64,000 bases of DNA from the NCBI RefSeq assembly GCF_904846075.1, contig NZ_CAJGZH010000001.1, forward strand, positions 1,302,001 to 1,366,000, in the 5' to 3' direction. Within the stretch, counting starts at the first letter, position 1. Every line of letters begins with the position of its first letter. Position numbers and translations under genes: made by a program. Shown here one piece after another: positions 36,013 to 47,281 of this stretch. The notes under the pieces were generated by a model. The model did no database searches. It had not been told where the DNA came from and saw only the letters and a program-made list of their open reading frames with translations. Source of the stretch: Psychrobacter glacincola. Lineage in GTDB: Bacteria > Pseudomonadota > Gammaproteobacteria > Pseudomonadales > Moraxellaceae.

Positions 36013-36141
36013 AGTTAGTCATATCTTAAGTCACTATATATGATACATAATATTAGGGTCTATTTAATATTTTTCAAATAGACCCTAATCATTGTTTCTT
36101 TAATGACTGTGTGAATTATTGCTGTGACTGAACGTTACGGC

Positions 36142-38526
36142 TTACTTCGCTTCTTCACCAGCTAAGAAGAACCAAGTATCTAGTACAGAATCAGGGTTCA
36201 ATGACACTGAGCTGATACCTTGCTCCATGAGCCAGAACGCGAGATCTGGATGGTCTGATGGACCCTGACCACAGATGCCGACATATTTGTTTGCTTTACG
36301 GCACGCATCAATCGCCATGGTCAATAGTTTCTTAACCGCAGGATCACGCTCATCAAATAGATGTGAGACGATACCTGAGTCACGGTCAAGACCAAGGGTC
36401 AACTGAGTCAAGTCGTTAGAGCCGATTGAGAAACCATCGAAATGCTCTAGGAATTCATCTGCCAATAGGGCGTTGGTTGGTAGCTCACACATCATGATAA
36501 CGCGTAAACCGTTTTCGCCACGTTTTAGACCGTTTTTCTCAAGTAATTCGATGACTTCTTTGGCTTCGCCAACGGTACGAACGAATGGAATCATAATCTC
36601 GACGTTGGTCAAGCCCATCTCATCACGTACGCGTTTTAGTGCTTTACACTCAAGCTCAAAGCAGTCACGGAAGTTGTCAGACACATAACGACTGGCACCG
36701 CGGAAACCAAGCATTGGGTTTTCTTCTGATGGCTCGTATAATTTACCACCAAGCAAGTTAGCATATTCGTTTGATTTAAAATCTGACATACGAACGATAA
36801 CTGGCTGATCCATAAAGGCAACGGCTAGCGTTGAGATACCTTCGACCAACTTATCAACATAGAAATCAACCGGTGAGGCATAACCAGCGATACGCTCTTG
36901 GATGGCTTGGGCGATTTCGCGTGGTAAGCTGTTCATGTTCAGTAGTGCTTTTGGATGCACACCAATCATACGGTTGATGATGAATTCTAAACGCGCAAGA
37001 CCAATACCTTCGTTTGGCATTTGCGTGAATGAGAAGGCACGATCTGGATTACCAACGTTCATCATTACTTTGAAGGCAAGCTCTGGCATAGACTCAACAG
37101 AGTTGGTCTGTACTTCAAAATCAATTTGGCTTTCATAAATGAAGCCAGTATCACCTTCGGCACAAGAAGCAGTGACGTCTTGACCATCAACCAATAGCTC
37201 AGTGGCATTACCACAACCAACGATGGCTGGAACACCTAGCTCACGAGCGATAATCGCTGCGTGACAAGTACGACCACCACGGTTAGTAATGATAGCAGAA
37301 GCACGCTTCATGACAGGTTCCCAATCCGGATCCGTCATGTCTGATACCAGTACATCACCTTCTTGTACTTTATCCATCTCATTTAAGTTGCTAACGATAC
37401 GGACTTTACCTGAACCGATACGCTGACCGATTGAACGACCTTCACACAATACTTTAGCATTAGTCGTGTCGATGATATAACGTTCCATAACATTGCTGTC
37501 TTGGCGGCTCTTAACGGTTTCTGGACGCGCCTGAACGATGAAGATTTCGTTGGTATCGCCGTCTTTTGCCCACTCGATATCCATCGCTTGGCCGTAATGC
37601 TTTTCGATCGTCACGGCTTGTTTAGCAAGAGAAGTTAGCTCTTCAGTTGATAATGAGAACTGCATACGATCTTGCTTTTCAACATCGACGGTTTTTACTG
37701 ATTTAGTGGTGCTACCTTCATCACCATAAACCATTTTCTTATGCTTGCTGCCTAGGTTACGGCGAATCACCGATGGTTTGCCATTGGCTAGTAATTGCTT
37801 AGAAATATAGAATTCATCTGGGTTAACCGCGCCCTGTACAACCATTTCACCTAGGCCATAGCTTGAGGTGATAAAGACCACTTGATCAAAACCGCTTTCG
37901 GTATCTAGCGTGAACATCACACCCGCCGCGCCAGTTTCTGAGCGAACCATACGCTGTACAGCAGCCGATAAGGCAACGCCTTCATGCTCAAAACCTTTGT
38001 GTACACGGTAAGAGATGGCACGGTCGTTATAAAGAGATGCAAATACTTCTTTAATCGCAATCAGAACGTTATCAATACCGCGAATGTTCAAGAAAGTCTC
38101 TTGCTGACCCGCAAATGATGCATCTGGCAAATCTTCGGCAGTCGCAGAAGAACGTACAGCAACCGCGATGTCTTCGCCGCCGCTCATCGTTTCAAACGAT
38201 TGACGTACTTCTTGCTCAAGATCACTTGGCAGCTCTTGCTCAATAATCCAAGTACGAATCTTTTTACCCGTTTCTGCAAGTTTTTTGACATCGTCAACAT
38301 CTAGCGTTTTTAGTTCGTTGTTGATTTTGTCAAGCAGGCCAGTTTCATTCAAAAAGCGGTTAAATGCATTTGACGTGGTGGCAAAGCCGCCTGGAACACT
38401 AACACCCAAATCAGACAAATGGCTGATCATTTCACCTAATGAGGCGTTCTTGCCGCCGACCATTTCAATGTCGTCTTTTCCTAGCTGATCAAGATTGATT
38501 ACAAGTGCTGTAGATTGCGCTGCCAT
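36142..38526 (-). CDS. ppsA: Phosphoenolpyruvate synthase
   Basis: PpsA converts pyruvate, ATP and water to PEP, AMP and phosphate for gluconeogenesis. The 794-residue length is standard. The N-terminal ATP-grasp part includes [11 protein letters not shown] and [20 protein letters not shown]. The central phosphohistidine domain has [21 protein letters not shown] (His near 421), and the C-terminal PEP-binding barrel contains [17 protein letters not shown] and [12 protein letters not shown]. It is divergent from ppsR, its regulator, across 594 bp. Confidence 0.98.
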   Translation of the reverse strand: MAAQSTALVINLDQLGKDDIEMVGGKNASLGEMISHLSDLGVSVPGGFATTSNAFNRFLNETGLLDKINNELKTLDVDDVKKLAETGKKIRTWIIEQELPSDLEQEVRQSFETMSGGEDIAVAVRSSATAEDLPDASFAGQQETFLNIRGIDNVLIAIKEVFASLYNDRAISYRVHKGFEHEGVALSAAVQRMVRSETGAAGVMFTLDTESGFDQVVFITSSYGLGEMVVQGAVNPDEFYISKQLLANGKPSVIRRNLGSKHKKMVYGDEGSTTKSVKTVDVEKQDRMQFSLSTEELTSLAKQAVTIEKHYGQAMDIEWAKDGDTNEIFIVQARPETVKSRQDSNVMERYIIDTTNAKVLCEGRSIGQRIGSGKVRIVSNLNEMDKVQEGDVLVSDMTDPDWEPVMKRASAIITNRGGRTCHAAIIARELGVPAIVGCGNATELLVDGQDVTASCAEGDTGFIYESQIDFEVQTNSVESMPELAFKVMMNVGNPDRAFSFTQMPNEGIGLARLEFIINRMIGVHPKALLNMNSLPREIAQAIQERIAGYASPVDFYVDKLVEGISTLAVAFMDQPVIVRMSDFKSNEYANLLGGKLYEPSEENPMLGFRGASRYVSDNFRDCFELECKALKRVRDEMGLTNVEIMIPFVRTVGEAKEVIELLEKNGLKRGENGLRVIMMCELPTNALLADEFLEHFDGFSIGSNDLTQLTLGLDRDSGIVSHLFDERDPAVKKLLTMAIDACRKANKYVGICGQGPSDHPDLAFWLMEQGISSVSLNPDSVLDTWFFLAGEEAK

Positions 38527-39120
38527 GATAACTCCAGAAAATAAGGTTATTTAGTAAAGATTATAACGGTGAATTATACCGCTATATTTGGAGAATTTCG
38601 AGGGGTTGAACCAATATTTTTGTCAAAAAGATACAAATTGTGGGCTTTGCTACATAATTAGTAGAAGATTATTCATTTTTCTATTTTTGAGATGATGTAA
38701 AAATGCGAGTCAAGACCACTCTAATTATCAAGATATATCTATAAATCGGCTGATAAATAGAGGATTTAAAATAAATAAGAGAAGAGTATTAGGATGTTCT
38801 TATAGTATTTGCCTTTATATATAGCAGGTAATGCTGCGCTAGTATGAATAACCAGTCAGCACAATAATGGTTATTAATCGGCATGATAAGATTAAGGGCA
38901 CTGTGGCTTTCTAAGTGTACGCCTGTAACATTGATTTCTATTAGGTCGCTATTATGCGTATAATGTAGAGCATAAATAGTAGCGGTTTATCCTGATATAA
39001 ATGTGTAATATTAGCGCTTATACAAAACGAAAATTACGTCTGAAAATCAAGTCTAAAGCCGATCAAAAATAAAAGCCAAATGAAAATTACCATTGTGTTT
39101 TCAATCGAGGTGCCAACGTT
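38527..39120. promoter_or_regulatory. ppsA-ppsR divergent regulatory region (594 bp)
   Basis: It contains the promoters of both genes. A perfect TATAAT at 38959-38964 (preceded by GCG) is a good -10 for ppsR. The matching -35 is unclear: TTGATT at 38931 leaves a 22-bp gap. It is very AT-rich near ppsA. No ORF or RNA gene is evident despite the length. Confidence 0.5.
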
Positions 39121-40017
39121 ATGTACTCAAGTAATCCAGCTGAACAACTGAATCCCACTATTCAAAATCGCAACGCGTTAAACTTAGACAGCTCTCAAGC
39201 CGTTCGAACCGCGTTTTTTATCTCAGATGGCACAGCGATTACGGCGGAGACGCTTGGCCGCGCTATCTTGAGTCAGTTTGCTTCAGTACCTTTTGAAACA
39301 CGAGTGTTGCCATATGTCGATAGCTTAGAGCGTGCAGAAGACGCCGTTGAGCAAATCAACATGGCGTATCAACGAGATGGTCTGTTGCCATTAGTCTTTG
39401 ATACGATTGTTAACCCTGATATTCGTGAAAAGATCAATTCTGCCCAAAGCTGTAACTTGGATATGTATGAGGGTTTGATAGGTCGCGTCGCTGAAGAAAC
39501 GGGTGTGGAGCCTGACGGACATTCGGGTCATGCACACGACGATGTGGATTCTGAGACTTATAAAGAACGTATCGATGCGGTGCATTTCGCTTTAGACAAT
39601 GATGATGGTGCGCGTACGCGTCATTACGATGCGGCCGATATTATTTTGGTGGGCGTATCGCGTTCAGGCAAAACACCGACTTCTTTATACTTAGCCTTAC
39701 AGTTCGGTATTCGAGCAGCAAATTATCCTTTGACCGAAGATGACTTGTACGATAATCAATTACCAAAAGCATTGCGCGAGCACAAAGACAAGCTGTTCGG
39801 TCTATTGATCGATACCGATCGCTTGGTGAAAATCCGTCAAGAGCGCCGTGCGGGCAGTCGTTATTCAAGCTATCAGCAATGTCAGCAGGAGCAGCGGGCA
39901 ATACAAGGGATTTATATCACGCATGGTATTCCAAGCCTTGATGTCTCTGAGATGTCCGTTGAAGAAATCGCTACGCGCATCCTGCAGATGACGGGTCTCA
40001 AACGCCGTATCGGCTAA
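39121..40017 (+). CDS. ppsR: PEP synthetase regulatory protein (bifunctional kinase/pyrophosphorylase)
   Basis: PpsR (DUF299) switches PpsA off by ADP-dependent phosphorylation and on by phosphate-dependent dephosphorylation. The 298 residues show the N-terminal FFISDGTAITAETLGRAIL and the P-loop-like ILVGVSRSGKTPTSLYLALQ, then IRAANYPL. The RRAGSRYSSYQQC block and the ending DVSEMSVEEIATRIL are also typical. A His/Asp-containing loop precedes the ERIDAVHFALDNDDG block, as in other family members. Its position opposite ppsA supports the assignment. Confidence 0.96.
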   Translation: MYSSNPAEQLNPTIQNRNALNLDSSQAVRTAFFISDGTAITAETLGRAILSQFASVPFETRVLPYVDSLERAEDAVEQINMAYQRDGLLPLVFDTIVNPDIREKINSAQSCNLDMYEGLIGRVAEETGVEPDGHSGHAHDDVDSETYKERIDAVHFALDNDDGARTRHYDAADIILVGVSRSGKTPTSLYLALQFGIRAANYPLTEDDLYDNQLPKALREHKDKLFGLLIDTDRLVKIRQERRAGSRYSSYQQCQQEQRAIQGIYITHGIPSLDVSEMSVEEIATRILQMTGLKRRIG

Positions 40018-40161
40018 TAAAATATAAGCTATCAATGAATGGCTTGAATCAATCAATCAATTAATTATTTAGCAATAACGATTGCTCAAAAAAGAACCAT
40101 TATTTAAAGCATCACTATTAATAATCATTTAATACCATCTCATTATCACATAGAGAATACT

Positions 40162-40566
40162 ATGAGTTCATCTTATAAGTCTAGCAAGACCCCTTTATTA
40201 TTGGCCAGCTTGCTGAGTGCGGTAAGTTTACTGAGTGCTTGCCAAACGTCACCTTTTTCACGTGAGCCAGTGCCTGAGCCACGTTATATCCCAACCATCG
40301 TATTGGGTGAAGCGCAAATGCTAACAATTATGCCCAATCGTGTGGCCTGCGCCTCGGCATTACCGATGCAGTGTTTACTGGCCAAATCAAGCAAAGATGG
40401 CAGCGTGTTTCAGGTACCTTATGATTGGATTGATGACTTTAAACCAAGCCTTGGCACAGAATATGTGATTAGTGCGCGTCCGCAGATTGACGAGGGACAG
40501 AAAAGCGCGACTGGGCATTGGACACTGCAAAATATTGTGTCACAACGTATGGTGGGCACGCCTTAG
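40162..40566 (+). CDS. DUF4377-type lipoprotein
   Basis: A 134-residue lipoprotein with signal ending in LLSAC (C27). The mature part resembles DUF4377: IVLGEAQMLTIMPNRVACASALPMQCL, VPYDWIDDF, GTEYVISARP and WTLQNIVSQRMV. The two conserved Cys in the VACASALPMQCL motif could form a disulphide. This domain often accompanies META/HslJ proteins. Function is not established. It lies between ppsR and sthA in the same direction, with its own likely promoter. Confidence 0.8.
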   Translation: MSSSYKSSKTPLLLASLLSAVSLLSACQTSPFSREPVPEPRYIPTIVLGEAQMLTIMPNRVACASALPMQCLLAKSSKDGSVFQVPYDWIDDFKPSLGTEYVISARPQIDEGQKSATGHWTLQNIVSQRMVGTP

Positions 40567-40647
40567 TCGTGTGATTTTGACTCAAGCACCTATTGATTCA
40601 CACACAGTCTAAAAATTAAATAAATAAGTAAATGTAAAGAGGACACG

Positions 40648-42297
40648 ATGGGAACTAAAAAACCAAGCGACGCGACCAATGATATTGGTAAAGACATTCA
40701 TACCGAAGTCTCGAATAAAGAAAGCGGTCGCGTGCCGAATCCTGAACATACTGAAGGCAAAAATAAAAAACAAAATATTGAACAAACCCATGAGCAGGTC
40801 ACTGATGATGTCATGCACCATCCTGATCTTATTAATCCGCTCGATGATACGCGAATCGATATCAAGTCTGGTTATACAAAAGATTCACGTCGCTTAAAAG
40901 GCGATAACCACGAGTATGAGTATGATGCGGTCGTTTTAGGAGCAGGTCCTGCTGGCGAAGCGGCGGCTATGAAATTGACTAAATCTGGCAAAAAAGTGGT
41001 GGTCATTGATCCACGTGATCAGGTAGGTGGTAACTCTACCCATGTGGGTACGATTCCAAGTAAAGCACTGCGCCAATCGGTATTTAACCTCATTAACTTT
41101 CGCCGTGATCCTATGTTTACCAAGGCGATGGAGTACAAGCAAGTTCCTCTAAATAGAGTGCTTGCCAATGCCCGAAAAGTCATTCGCAATCAGGTTAGTA
41201 CGCACACCCGATTCTATGAACGCAATCGCATTGAAGTGATTCAAGGTTGGGCAAGTTTCATTGATGCTCATACTTTGCGTGTTGAAACCGATGACAATGT
41301 CTTTGAAACCATTACCTTTAATAAAGCCATCGTAACGGTTGGTAGTCGTCCTTATCGCCCTGAAATTTTAGACTTTAACCATCCGCGCGTTTTTGATTCT
41401 GATAAAATTTTGCAAATGGATTATGTGGTCAAAAAAATTATCATCTATGGTGCGGGCGTGATTGGTTGTGAATATGCCTCTATCTTTTCGGGTCTTGGTT
41501 ATAAGGTTGATTTGATTAATAACCAAAATCAATTGCTCAGTTATCTCGATAGCGAGATTAGCGATGCTATCGCGCATGACTTTAGACAATTTGGCGTATT
41601 GATTCGTAGTAATGAAGAGATTGATCATCTTGAAACGCATGACGATTATGTCGTCTTGCATCTAAAGAGTGGTAAGCGCATCAAATCTGATGCCATTCTT
41701 TGGTCAAATGGTCGCTCAGGTAATACGGAAGGTTTAAACTTAGAAGCGATTGGTCTAAAAGCAAACAGCCGTGGTCAATTAAAAGTTGATGATACCTATT
41801 GTACTGAAATCGAAAATATCTATGCGGCAGGCGATGTGATTGGTTGGCCATCTTTGGCTTCTGCCGCTTATGACCAAGGACGCTGTGCGGCGGCCTTTAT
41901 GGTCGGTGATAGCGATGCGGAACCAGTGTCAAGCGTGCCAACTGGTATCTATACGATTCCTGAAATTTCTTGTATTGGTAAAACTGAGCAAGAGCTAACC
42001 GACGAAAAAGTCCCATACGAAGTGGGTCAAGCATTCTTCAAGCATTTGGCACGTGCACAAATCATTGGTGAACGCTCAGGCGTACTAAAGATTTTGTTCC
42101 ATCGTGATACGTTGGAGATTTTAGGCATCCATTGCTACGGTAACCATGCATCAGAGATTATCCATATTGGACAAGCCGTGATGAAGTGTAAGAGTAATAA
42201 TACACTTGAGTACTTTGTGAATACTACTTTTAACTATCCAACGATGGCAGAAGCCTATCGTGTGGCGGCACTAAATGGTCTTAATCGTGTTTTTTAA
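40648..42297 (+). CDS. sthA: Soluble pyridine nucleotide transhydrogenase, N-terminally extended
   Basis: SthA transfers hydride between NADPH and NAD+. The FAD motif VLGAGPAGE lies at 96-104. The site where other flavoprotein disulphide reductases have CxxxxC reads [13 protein letters not shown] (127-139), without either cysteine, as is diagnostic for SthA. The NAD(P) site is [14 protein letters not shown] and the C-terminal domain has [15 protein letters not shown]. The E. coli enzyme is 466 residues; this has 549 because of an extra N-terminal stretch of about 85 polar residues rich in Lys, Asp, Asn and His. The start is supported by AAAGAGGACACG before ATG 40648. Confidence 0.95.
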   Translation: MGTKKPSDATNDIGKDIHTEVSNKESGRVPNPEHTEGKNKKQNIEQTHEQVTDDVMHHPDLINPLDDTRIDIKSGYTKDSRRLKGDNHEYEYDAVVLGAGPAGEAAAMKLTKSGKKVVVIDPRDQVGGNSTHVGTIPSKALRQSVFNLINFRRDPMFTKAMEYKQVPLNRVLANARKVIRNQVSTHTRFYERNRIEVIQGWASFIDAHTLRVETDDNVFETITFNKAIVTVGSRPYRPEILDFNHPRVFDSDKILQMDYVVKKIIIYGAGVIGCEYASIFSGLGYKVDLINNQNQLLSYLDSEISDAIAHDFRQFGVLIRSNEEIDHLETHDDYVVLHLKSGKRIKSDAILWSNGRSGNTEGLNLEAIGLKANSRGQLKVDDTYCTEIENIYAAGDVIGWPSLASAAYDQGRCAAAFMVGDSDAEPVSSVPTGIYTIPEISCIGKTEQELTDEKVPYEVGQAFFKHLARAQIIGERSGVLKILFHRDTLEILGIHCYGNHASEIIHIGQAVMKCKSNNTLEYFVNTTFNYPTMAEAYRVAALNGLNRVF

Positions 42298-42324
42298 GTG
42301 ATAGAATCTTAAAACGTTATAAAT

Positions 42325-42361
42325 AAAAAAGCGTCTGCTATGTTAGCAGGCGCTTTTTTTT
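42325..42361. terminator. Bidirectional terminator after sthA
   Basis: GCGTCTGCTA and TAGCAGGCGC (one G-T pair) form a stem flanked by six As and nine Ts, 33 bp past sthA and before the convergent ABC-2 permease gene. Confidence 0.9.
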
Positions 42362-42428
42362 TGATTCAGGATTATTGATTTGGCTTTTATTGATGGTAGG
42401 CGCTAATGACATGCAATCGTCTTTTGCT

Positions 42429-43631
42429 TTAGGACACTGTTTTAAGTGCTTTATTCGCGTTATGCCAGCGCACCCACATAAGTAGCGCAAAGTAAAATAC
42501 CCATAAGGCGGCTAGTGCATAAAATCCAGTAGAAACTTGGGAAATACTAGCCCCCATTTGATTAAGCTGGACGGAGGTATTGATACCCGGTGTCGTGGGT
42601 ACGAACCAACGTATGATTTGTAAAACTGTGGGCAGCTGATCTGCTGGCCACGGATAACCACTGACAAAAAACATCGGTAGTGAGCTAAAAATTAGGATTT
42701 GCATACTACGTTCGCGCTGGCGAAACCAGAGTCCAAGCACGCAACCAAGTGTCGCCACGGTTGGGCAAAATAACAGAAGGAACAGTAAACTGCCAAGCAT
42801 GTTTTGCCCGCGCGGATAGTGGTGTAGCTCAAATGTCCAACCATAATAAAAGCAGCCAATAATGAAGCTAAACATACTGAGCGCAGCAATTCGCCCAAGC
42901 CAACCACGGATACTCGTCGCATGTCGCCGCTGCTCATACCACGTACCAATCAGCATCGCTGTGGCGATTAATAAGGTTTGTTGCAAAATTAGAATAGAGA
43001 CCGCTGGCACCACGTAAGCGCCATAACCTTCTGTTTGATTGTATAGAGGGATAATTACTAATGGTACCGCTTGAGTATTAGCAGCCGCTGTTGCTGAATA
43101 AGCACCTTGTGCCACATTTTTTTTGACTTCAATCCCTGCTGATACCGTACTGACTGCTTTTAAAAACCCCATTTGTACATTTTTATTTAACAGAAAGTAG
43201 CCGCCATTACCCAATACGCTGACGCTCGCTGCTTTTCCCGATAGTACTTGCTGCTCAAGCCCACTTGGAATGACCATGTACCCAGCGATTTCATCTGACC
43301 ATATGGCCTCTTTAGCCTGCTGCTCGTTGAGAAAAAGCTGAGTGTCTAACTGCGGACTGGCACTCGCATAGCGAACGATGGTTCGTGATAGATTACTATT
43401 GTCGTTATCAATGATACCAACAGGTACATGGTTGACCACTTCTGTCGAATACGGCCAAGGATAAAAGAAGCCATAAATAATAGGGGCAATCAGTAAGAGT
43501 AATAGCACACCTTTATCAGAAAAGATGTCCTTAATGGTCTGTAAAAAACTACCTAAGAAACTTGGTGTTGAAGACTGCTTGGTTGAATCTGACGTTGTCG
43601 AAGATAAATGGTCTTTTGGTGGTAATGACAT
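42429..43631 (-). CDS. ABC-2 type transporter permease (second of two)
   Basis: I place the start at the ATG whose A is the last base of the preceding TAA (TAATG), giving 400 residues; the ATG five codons upstream is an alternative. The N-terminal helix is followed by a large periplasmic domain (VVNHVPVGIIDNDNSNLSR, QAKEAIWSDEIAGYMVIPSG), then five C-terminal helices. This is the ABC2_membrane_3/YhhJ-type layout. It has no Walker motif. It is the last gene of an HlyD-permease-permease operon. The two permeases probably form a heterodimer that expels drugs or other hydrophobic substrates. Confidence 0.88.
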   Translation of the reverse strand: MSLPPKDHLSSTTSDSTKQSSTPSFLGSFLQTIKDIFSDKGVLLLLLIAPIIYGFFYPWPYSTEVVNHVPVGIIDNDNSNLSRTIVRYASASPQLDTQLFLNEQQAKEAIWSDEIAGYMVIPSGLEQQVLSGKAASVSVLGNGGYFLLNKNVQMGFLKAVSTVSAGIEVKKNVAQGAYSATAAANTQAVPLVIIPLYNQTEGYGAYVVPAVSILILQQTLLIATAMLIGTWYEQRRHATSIRGWLGRIAALSMFSFIIGCFYYGWTFELHHYPRGQNMLGSLLFLLLFCPTVATLGCVLGLWFRQRERSMQILIFSSLPMFFVSGYPWPADQLPTVLQIIRWFVPTTPGINTSVQLNQMGASISQVSTGFYALAALWVFYFALLMWVRWHNANKALKTVS

Positions 43632-44968
43632 TAGCGCGCCCCCCAACGTTCAGGATGCGCCAGCGCGCGTTTGGTTAATAAAGTAGTCAAGCTCATCGCA
43701 ATCGTCGTGGCAATAGCCAGACCATAGACGATCGGCAATGACACAGCAACAGGCGCTTGCATCTGTAATTGTGCAATATGCAGTTTTAGATAGTGAGTGA
43801 GTGGCAGTGCATCTGACCAATGCCGAGCACTGTCACTGATAGCAATATAAGGAAAGGTCACACCAGCAAAGGCATAAGAAGGTGCTGAAATAAAACCAGT
43901 AGCAGACAAGCCCATGCGTAATGAGAATGAGCCTAAGGTAAAGATAGCACCCAGCCAAAACGATAGCATTATTAATAATATCAAACCAGCATAAGTTGCA
44001 AGCACTGAGCTCATGGCAACGGATTCTTGCGGCGTGGCAAGCCATAGAGCCAACATCGCCCAAATGCTAAAGGCCAATGTAGGCCAAAAGTATTTGCCTA
44101 ACAGACCAAACAATAATACTAAAACGTTTGCACTTTCCGTCATATCTTCATTCGCATGACTAGAGACAGAGATTTGATCATTTTTGCTCATGTTATGGTT
44201 GTTTTCTACGGCATTTAATATTTGCCCTGATGTTGACTCGTTTTGTGTGATTCGTGTCAAATTAGGATGACCTGTACTGATAAAGCGATACCAGTGGCCG
44301 AGTCGTTTATCCCGCAGCTCACGACCAATCGTCGTTGCACCGATCACCATCGCTAAAATATGCAGCAGCGCGGGTATGACCGTTGAAGCCAAAAACTGCT
44401 GATAATCGGTGGCTGCATTAAACAGGCTGATACGCTGTATGCCAATCGGTGAGTAAGCAATCGCAGCTTGCGACGGTGCCATGCCTTGTTTGACCAAGCG
44501 TTGTATCTCAACGCCTGCCGATAACGTCCCAGCGACCGCTTGAACGCTGGTTTGGATAATGCCCGAATGTGTACCGTACTGAGCATTTACTTGTAAAATT
44601 AATGGAGCAGGCTCAGCAGATAAAATATGCCGAGAAAAATCTTCAGGGATAATGACAATAGCGTAAATATCACGCTGCAAAATAGCCGCTTTTGCCTCAG
44701 CCTCTGAGTAATAAAGTTGTCTAACCGTTAGAGTAGGGCTGGCTTCCAAATAGCGTACCGCGGTATTGGCAATCGGGCTATTGTCTTGGTCTATCACCCC
44801 AATGGGCAAATCCGTAATCTGTGTTTGTGAAAATATCCACCAAATCAGTAGGACGGTTGCCAGTGGTATCCAGACTACCATACTAAAGTCCCACGGATTT
44901 TTGGTCAAAAACCGTCGCTCATAGGCAGCACTACGTAAAAAAGCCTTACTTAACTTCATCAGGTGCAT
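43631..44968 (-). CDS. ABC-2 type transporter permease (first of two)
   Basis: A 445-residue paralogue of the next gene, with the same plan: an N-terminal helix (DFSMVVWIPLATVLLIWWIF), a periplasmic domain (TDLPIGVIDQDNSPIANTA, ILQRDIYAIVIIPEDFS) and C-terminal helices. A polar insert of about 40 residues rich in Asn, Ser and Glu interrupts the membrane part near 240-280. No ATPase motif is present. It starts 3 bp after the stop of the HlyD-type adaptor gene and overlaps the next gene by one base. Confidence 0.88.
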   Translation of the reverse strand: MHLMKLSKAFLRSAAYERRFLTKNPWDFSMVVWIPLATVLLIWWIFSQTQITDLPIGVIDQDNSPIANTAVRYLEASPTLTVRQLYYSEAEAKAAILQRDIYAIVIIPEDFSRHILSAEPAPLILQVNAQYGTHSGIIQTSVQAVAGTLSAGVEIQRLVKQGMAPSQAAIAYSPIGIQRISLFNAATDYQQFLASTVIPALLHILAMVIGATTIGRELRDKRLGHWYRFISTGHPNLTRITQNESTSGQILNAVENNHNMSKNDQISVSSHANEDMTESANVLVLLFGLLGKYFWPTLAFSIWAMLALWLATPQESVAMSSVLATYAGLILLIMLSFWLGAIFTLGSFSLRMGLSATGFISAPSYAFAGVTFPYIAISDSARHWSDALPLTHYLKLHIAQLQMQAPVAVSLPIVYGLAIATTIAMSLTTLLTKRALAHPERWGAR

Positions 44969-44971
44969 GGC

Positions 44972-46156
44972 TTACTCTTGGCTTGCATTAGTAAGTGCTG
45001 GATTGACGCGTACAATAACGCTCATACCTGAGCGAATACGTGCATCGGGAGTCGTCGGACGTGCCTTTACTTCAAAGGTACGTACATCGAATCCATCATC
45101 ATTATTGGTCGGGCGCCAAGTGGCAAAGTCAGACAATGTTGACGTAGCATAAACGGTGAACTGTTTGGTATAAGGCTTATTTGCTGATGACAGCGCAGGA
45201 ATCGTACCAGTAAATTTCTGACCAATCGCAAACTGGTTTAAGTAGGATTCGGTGACATTAAGTACGACCCACTGCTCATCGGTATTGACCAACGTCAAGA
45301 TAGGCACGCCTTGTCCGATGACTTCACCCGCGCTGACAATGACATTGTCCACAATACCTGCAATAGGGCTTTTTAAGTTGGCTTCTTCTTTTGCCACCAG
45401 TGCTTCTTCTAGTTGGGCATCGACTTGTGCTACTTGTGCTGTCGCCGCTGATTTATCTTCACTGCGTGCGCCTTCTTTAGCCAAGTCGTATTGTAAGCGT
45501 GCCGCTTCAGTTTGATCTTGAGTAGCCAGATATTGCGCATACGCCTCATCGCGTTTTTGCCGTGCCATAAGGCCTTCTTCATACAGGCGGTTGACACGCT
45601 GGTAAGTGTTCTCTGCCAAATCAGAAGCAGCTTTGTTGGCTTGCCATGCCGCTTTTGCTTGAGCGATCTCTTGTGGACGGGCGCCATTTTCGGCTTTATC
45701 TAACTGACTTTGTGCCATTTGCTTGCCAGCCAGCGCTTGATTGATCTTTGCGTTAATCTCAGGCGAGTCCATTTCAATCAGCTGTTGCCCGACCGTCACC
45801 GCATCACCTTCTGTGACCAGAATTTTGGCAATACGTCCCGGCACTTTTGCCGCGATGGAGGTTTGCTGCATCTGCATCTGCCCTTGCAAAGTCACGACTT
45901 CAGGCTCGCTATGCTGATTGCTTTTATATAGACCATAGGCAATAACACCTAATACAATCAGAACCAATAGCGCCAGAAGTGCCTTTTTTATCATGGCAGA
46001 TTTATCCGCTTTTTCTGCATGGCGCTTATAAGTAGGCACTGCTTGCTCATTTTCAGCATCAGTTGCTTGATCGTTATGGTTATTGACTGAGTCAGTAGAT
46101 TGCTCTGAGTCGTTTAACTTGCGCGAGTCGTCTGATTCGTTGGTAGATTCAGTCAT
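44972..46156 (-). CDS. HlyD/EmrA-type membrane fusion protein
   Basis: This 394-residue periplasmic adaptor bridges an inner-membrane pump and a TolC-like channel. An N-terminal polar, acidic segment of about 55 residues is followed by one transmembrane helix (ALLALLVLIVLGVIAYGLY, about 58-76). The lipoyl half-motifs (GRIAKILVTEGDAVTVGQQL, ...SPIAGIVDNVIVSAGEVIGQG) flank a long coiled coil with several Ala/Gln-rich helices. It leads the operon with the two permeases. The YihY gene lies 48 bp upstream and a TolC-like gene 1.1 kb upstream, both in the same direction. Confidence 0.92.
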   Translation of the reverse strand: MTESTNESDDSRKLNDSEQSTDSVNNHNDQATDAENEQAVPTYKRHAEKADKSAMIKKALLALLVLIVLGVIAYGLYKSNQHSEPEVVTLQGQMQMQQTSIAAKVPGRIAKILVTEGDAVTVGQQLIEMDSPEINAKINQALAGKQMAQSQLDKAENGARPQEIAQAKAAWQANKAASDLAENTYQRVNRLYEEGLMARQKRDEAYAQYLATQDQTEAARLQYDLAKEGARSEDKSAATAQVAQVDAQLEEALVAKEEANLKSPIAGIVDNVIVSAGEVIGQGVPILTLVNTDEQWVVLNVTESYLNQFAIGQKFTGTIPALSSANKPYTKQFTVYATSTLSDFATWRPTNNDDGFDVRTFEVKARPTTPDARIRSGMSVIVRVNPALTNASQE

Positions 46157-46204
46157 GACAGTGAGATTCCTAAAGCAGCAAAATTGAGGATAAAGGGTAT
46201 GTTA

Positions 46205-47071
46205 TTAGTACATTCGTACAGCATAAGGTTTGGCGCTTTCTAAGGCTTCAGAATTAAAAATCGCACCAAAGGCAACGATAAATGCTGAATAATAAAGCCA
46301 GAGCATAATGACCACGGCAGCTGAAAGCGCGCCAAACTCAGCGCTATAGTTATTAAAGTTTTGCACATAAATCGAAAATAGCACAGACAATACAATCCAA
46401 AGAATGGTCGCCAGAGCTGCTCCTGGCACCAGTTTTTTTAGCGCGACGGCGTCACGGTTTGGGGCTAGGCGATAGAGGCTTAAAAAGCTCAAAAATATGA
46501 TACCAGCCAATATAGGCCACCTGCTCCAAAGCGCAATCGTTTTAGCTATTTGCGGGAAGGGGAAATAGGCTGCCCCTACAGGAATAATAGCAATAGAAGA
46601 GACCGCTATAATCAAGATTACTACCGCGCCAAAGGTTAAGCTGACTGCTAAAATATTACCTTGTATGAAGTTACGCTCTTGAGTGATATGAAAGGCAAGA
46701 TTGATAAGAATAATTAAAGATTTAACACCTTTAGAGCCAGCATATAGGGCGAGTAAGGTCGATAAGACAAGACTGAACGTGAGTGCGGATGTGGTATTAG
46801 AGACCAATGCGCTTAGGCGTGAATTGAGGACTTCATACACCGTATCAGGTATAAACGGATGCAAAATCGAGATTTGCTCTTGCATCTCAGCTGGTGAAAA
46901 CGCGAGACCATAAAGCAGCACAAACACCGCCATTAATGGAAAAATTGATAAAAAACCAAAAAATCCCACGCTCGCGCAGTGTGCCCAAACATTAGAGTTG
47001 TTCGCAATACGCCACGTCTTTAATGAAGGCTGCAGCCAGTTATTTATTAATTTAGAAGTCGGGTTTTTCAT
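46205..47071 (-). CDS. YihY/BrkB-family inner-membrane protein
   Basis: A 288-residue membrane protein of the YihY/virulence-factor BrkB family with about six helices. Typical segments are ASVGFFGFLSIFPLMAVFVLLYG, ALYAGSKGVKSLIILINLAF, RLAPNRDAVALKKLVPGA and GALSAAVVIMLWLYYSAFIV. The family is not ribonuclease BN despite older names, and its role is uncertain. It sits just upstream of the adaptor gene, but whether it belongs to that operon is unclear. Confidence 0.92.
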   Translation of the reverse strand: MKNPTSKLINNWLQPSLKTWRIANNSNVWAHCASVGFFGFLSIFPLMAVFVLLYGLAFSPAEMQEQISILHPFIPDTVYEVLNSRLSALVSNTTSALTFSLVLSTLLALYAGSKGVKSLIILINLAFHITQERNFIQGNILAVSLTFGAVVILIIAVSSIAIIPVGAAYFPFPQIAKTIALWSRWPILAGIIFLSFLSLYRLAPNRDAVALKKLVPGAALATILWIVLSVLFSIYVQNFNNYSAEFGALSAAVVIMLWLYYSAFIVAFGAIFNSEALESAKPYAVRMY

Positions 47072-47281
47072 AAAACAGTATTCGCAATAGAGTTAGCAAT
47101 AGTATGGTTAATGGCAGCTTCATGATAATTAGTATGGTCAGGCTACTATAATAGTATTGCGGCGTTAACCTCGCTTGAGGTATCAAATATACCTCTTCGC
47201 TCAGCTGCCTTGTCATACTTTCAAATCGAATCAACTATATAAACGATTATCCACACTATCTATATTTTTCAAATTAAATCA

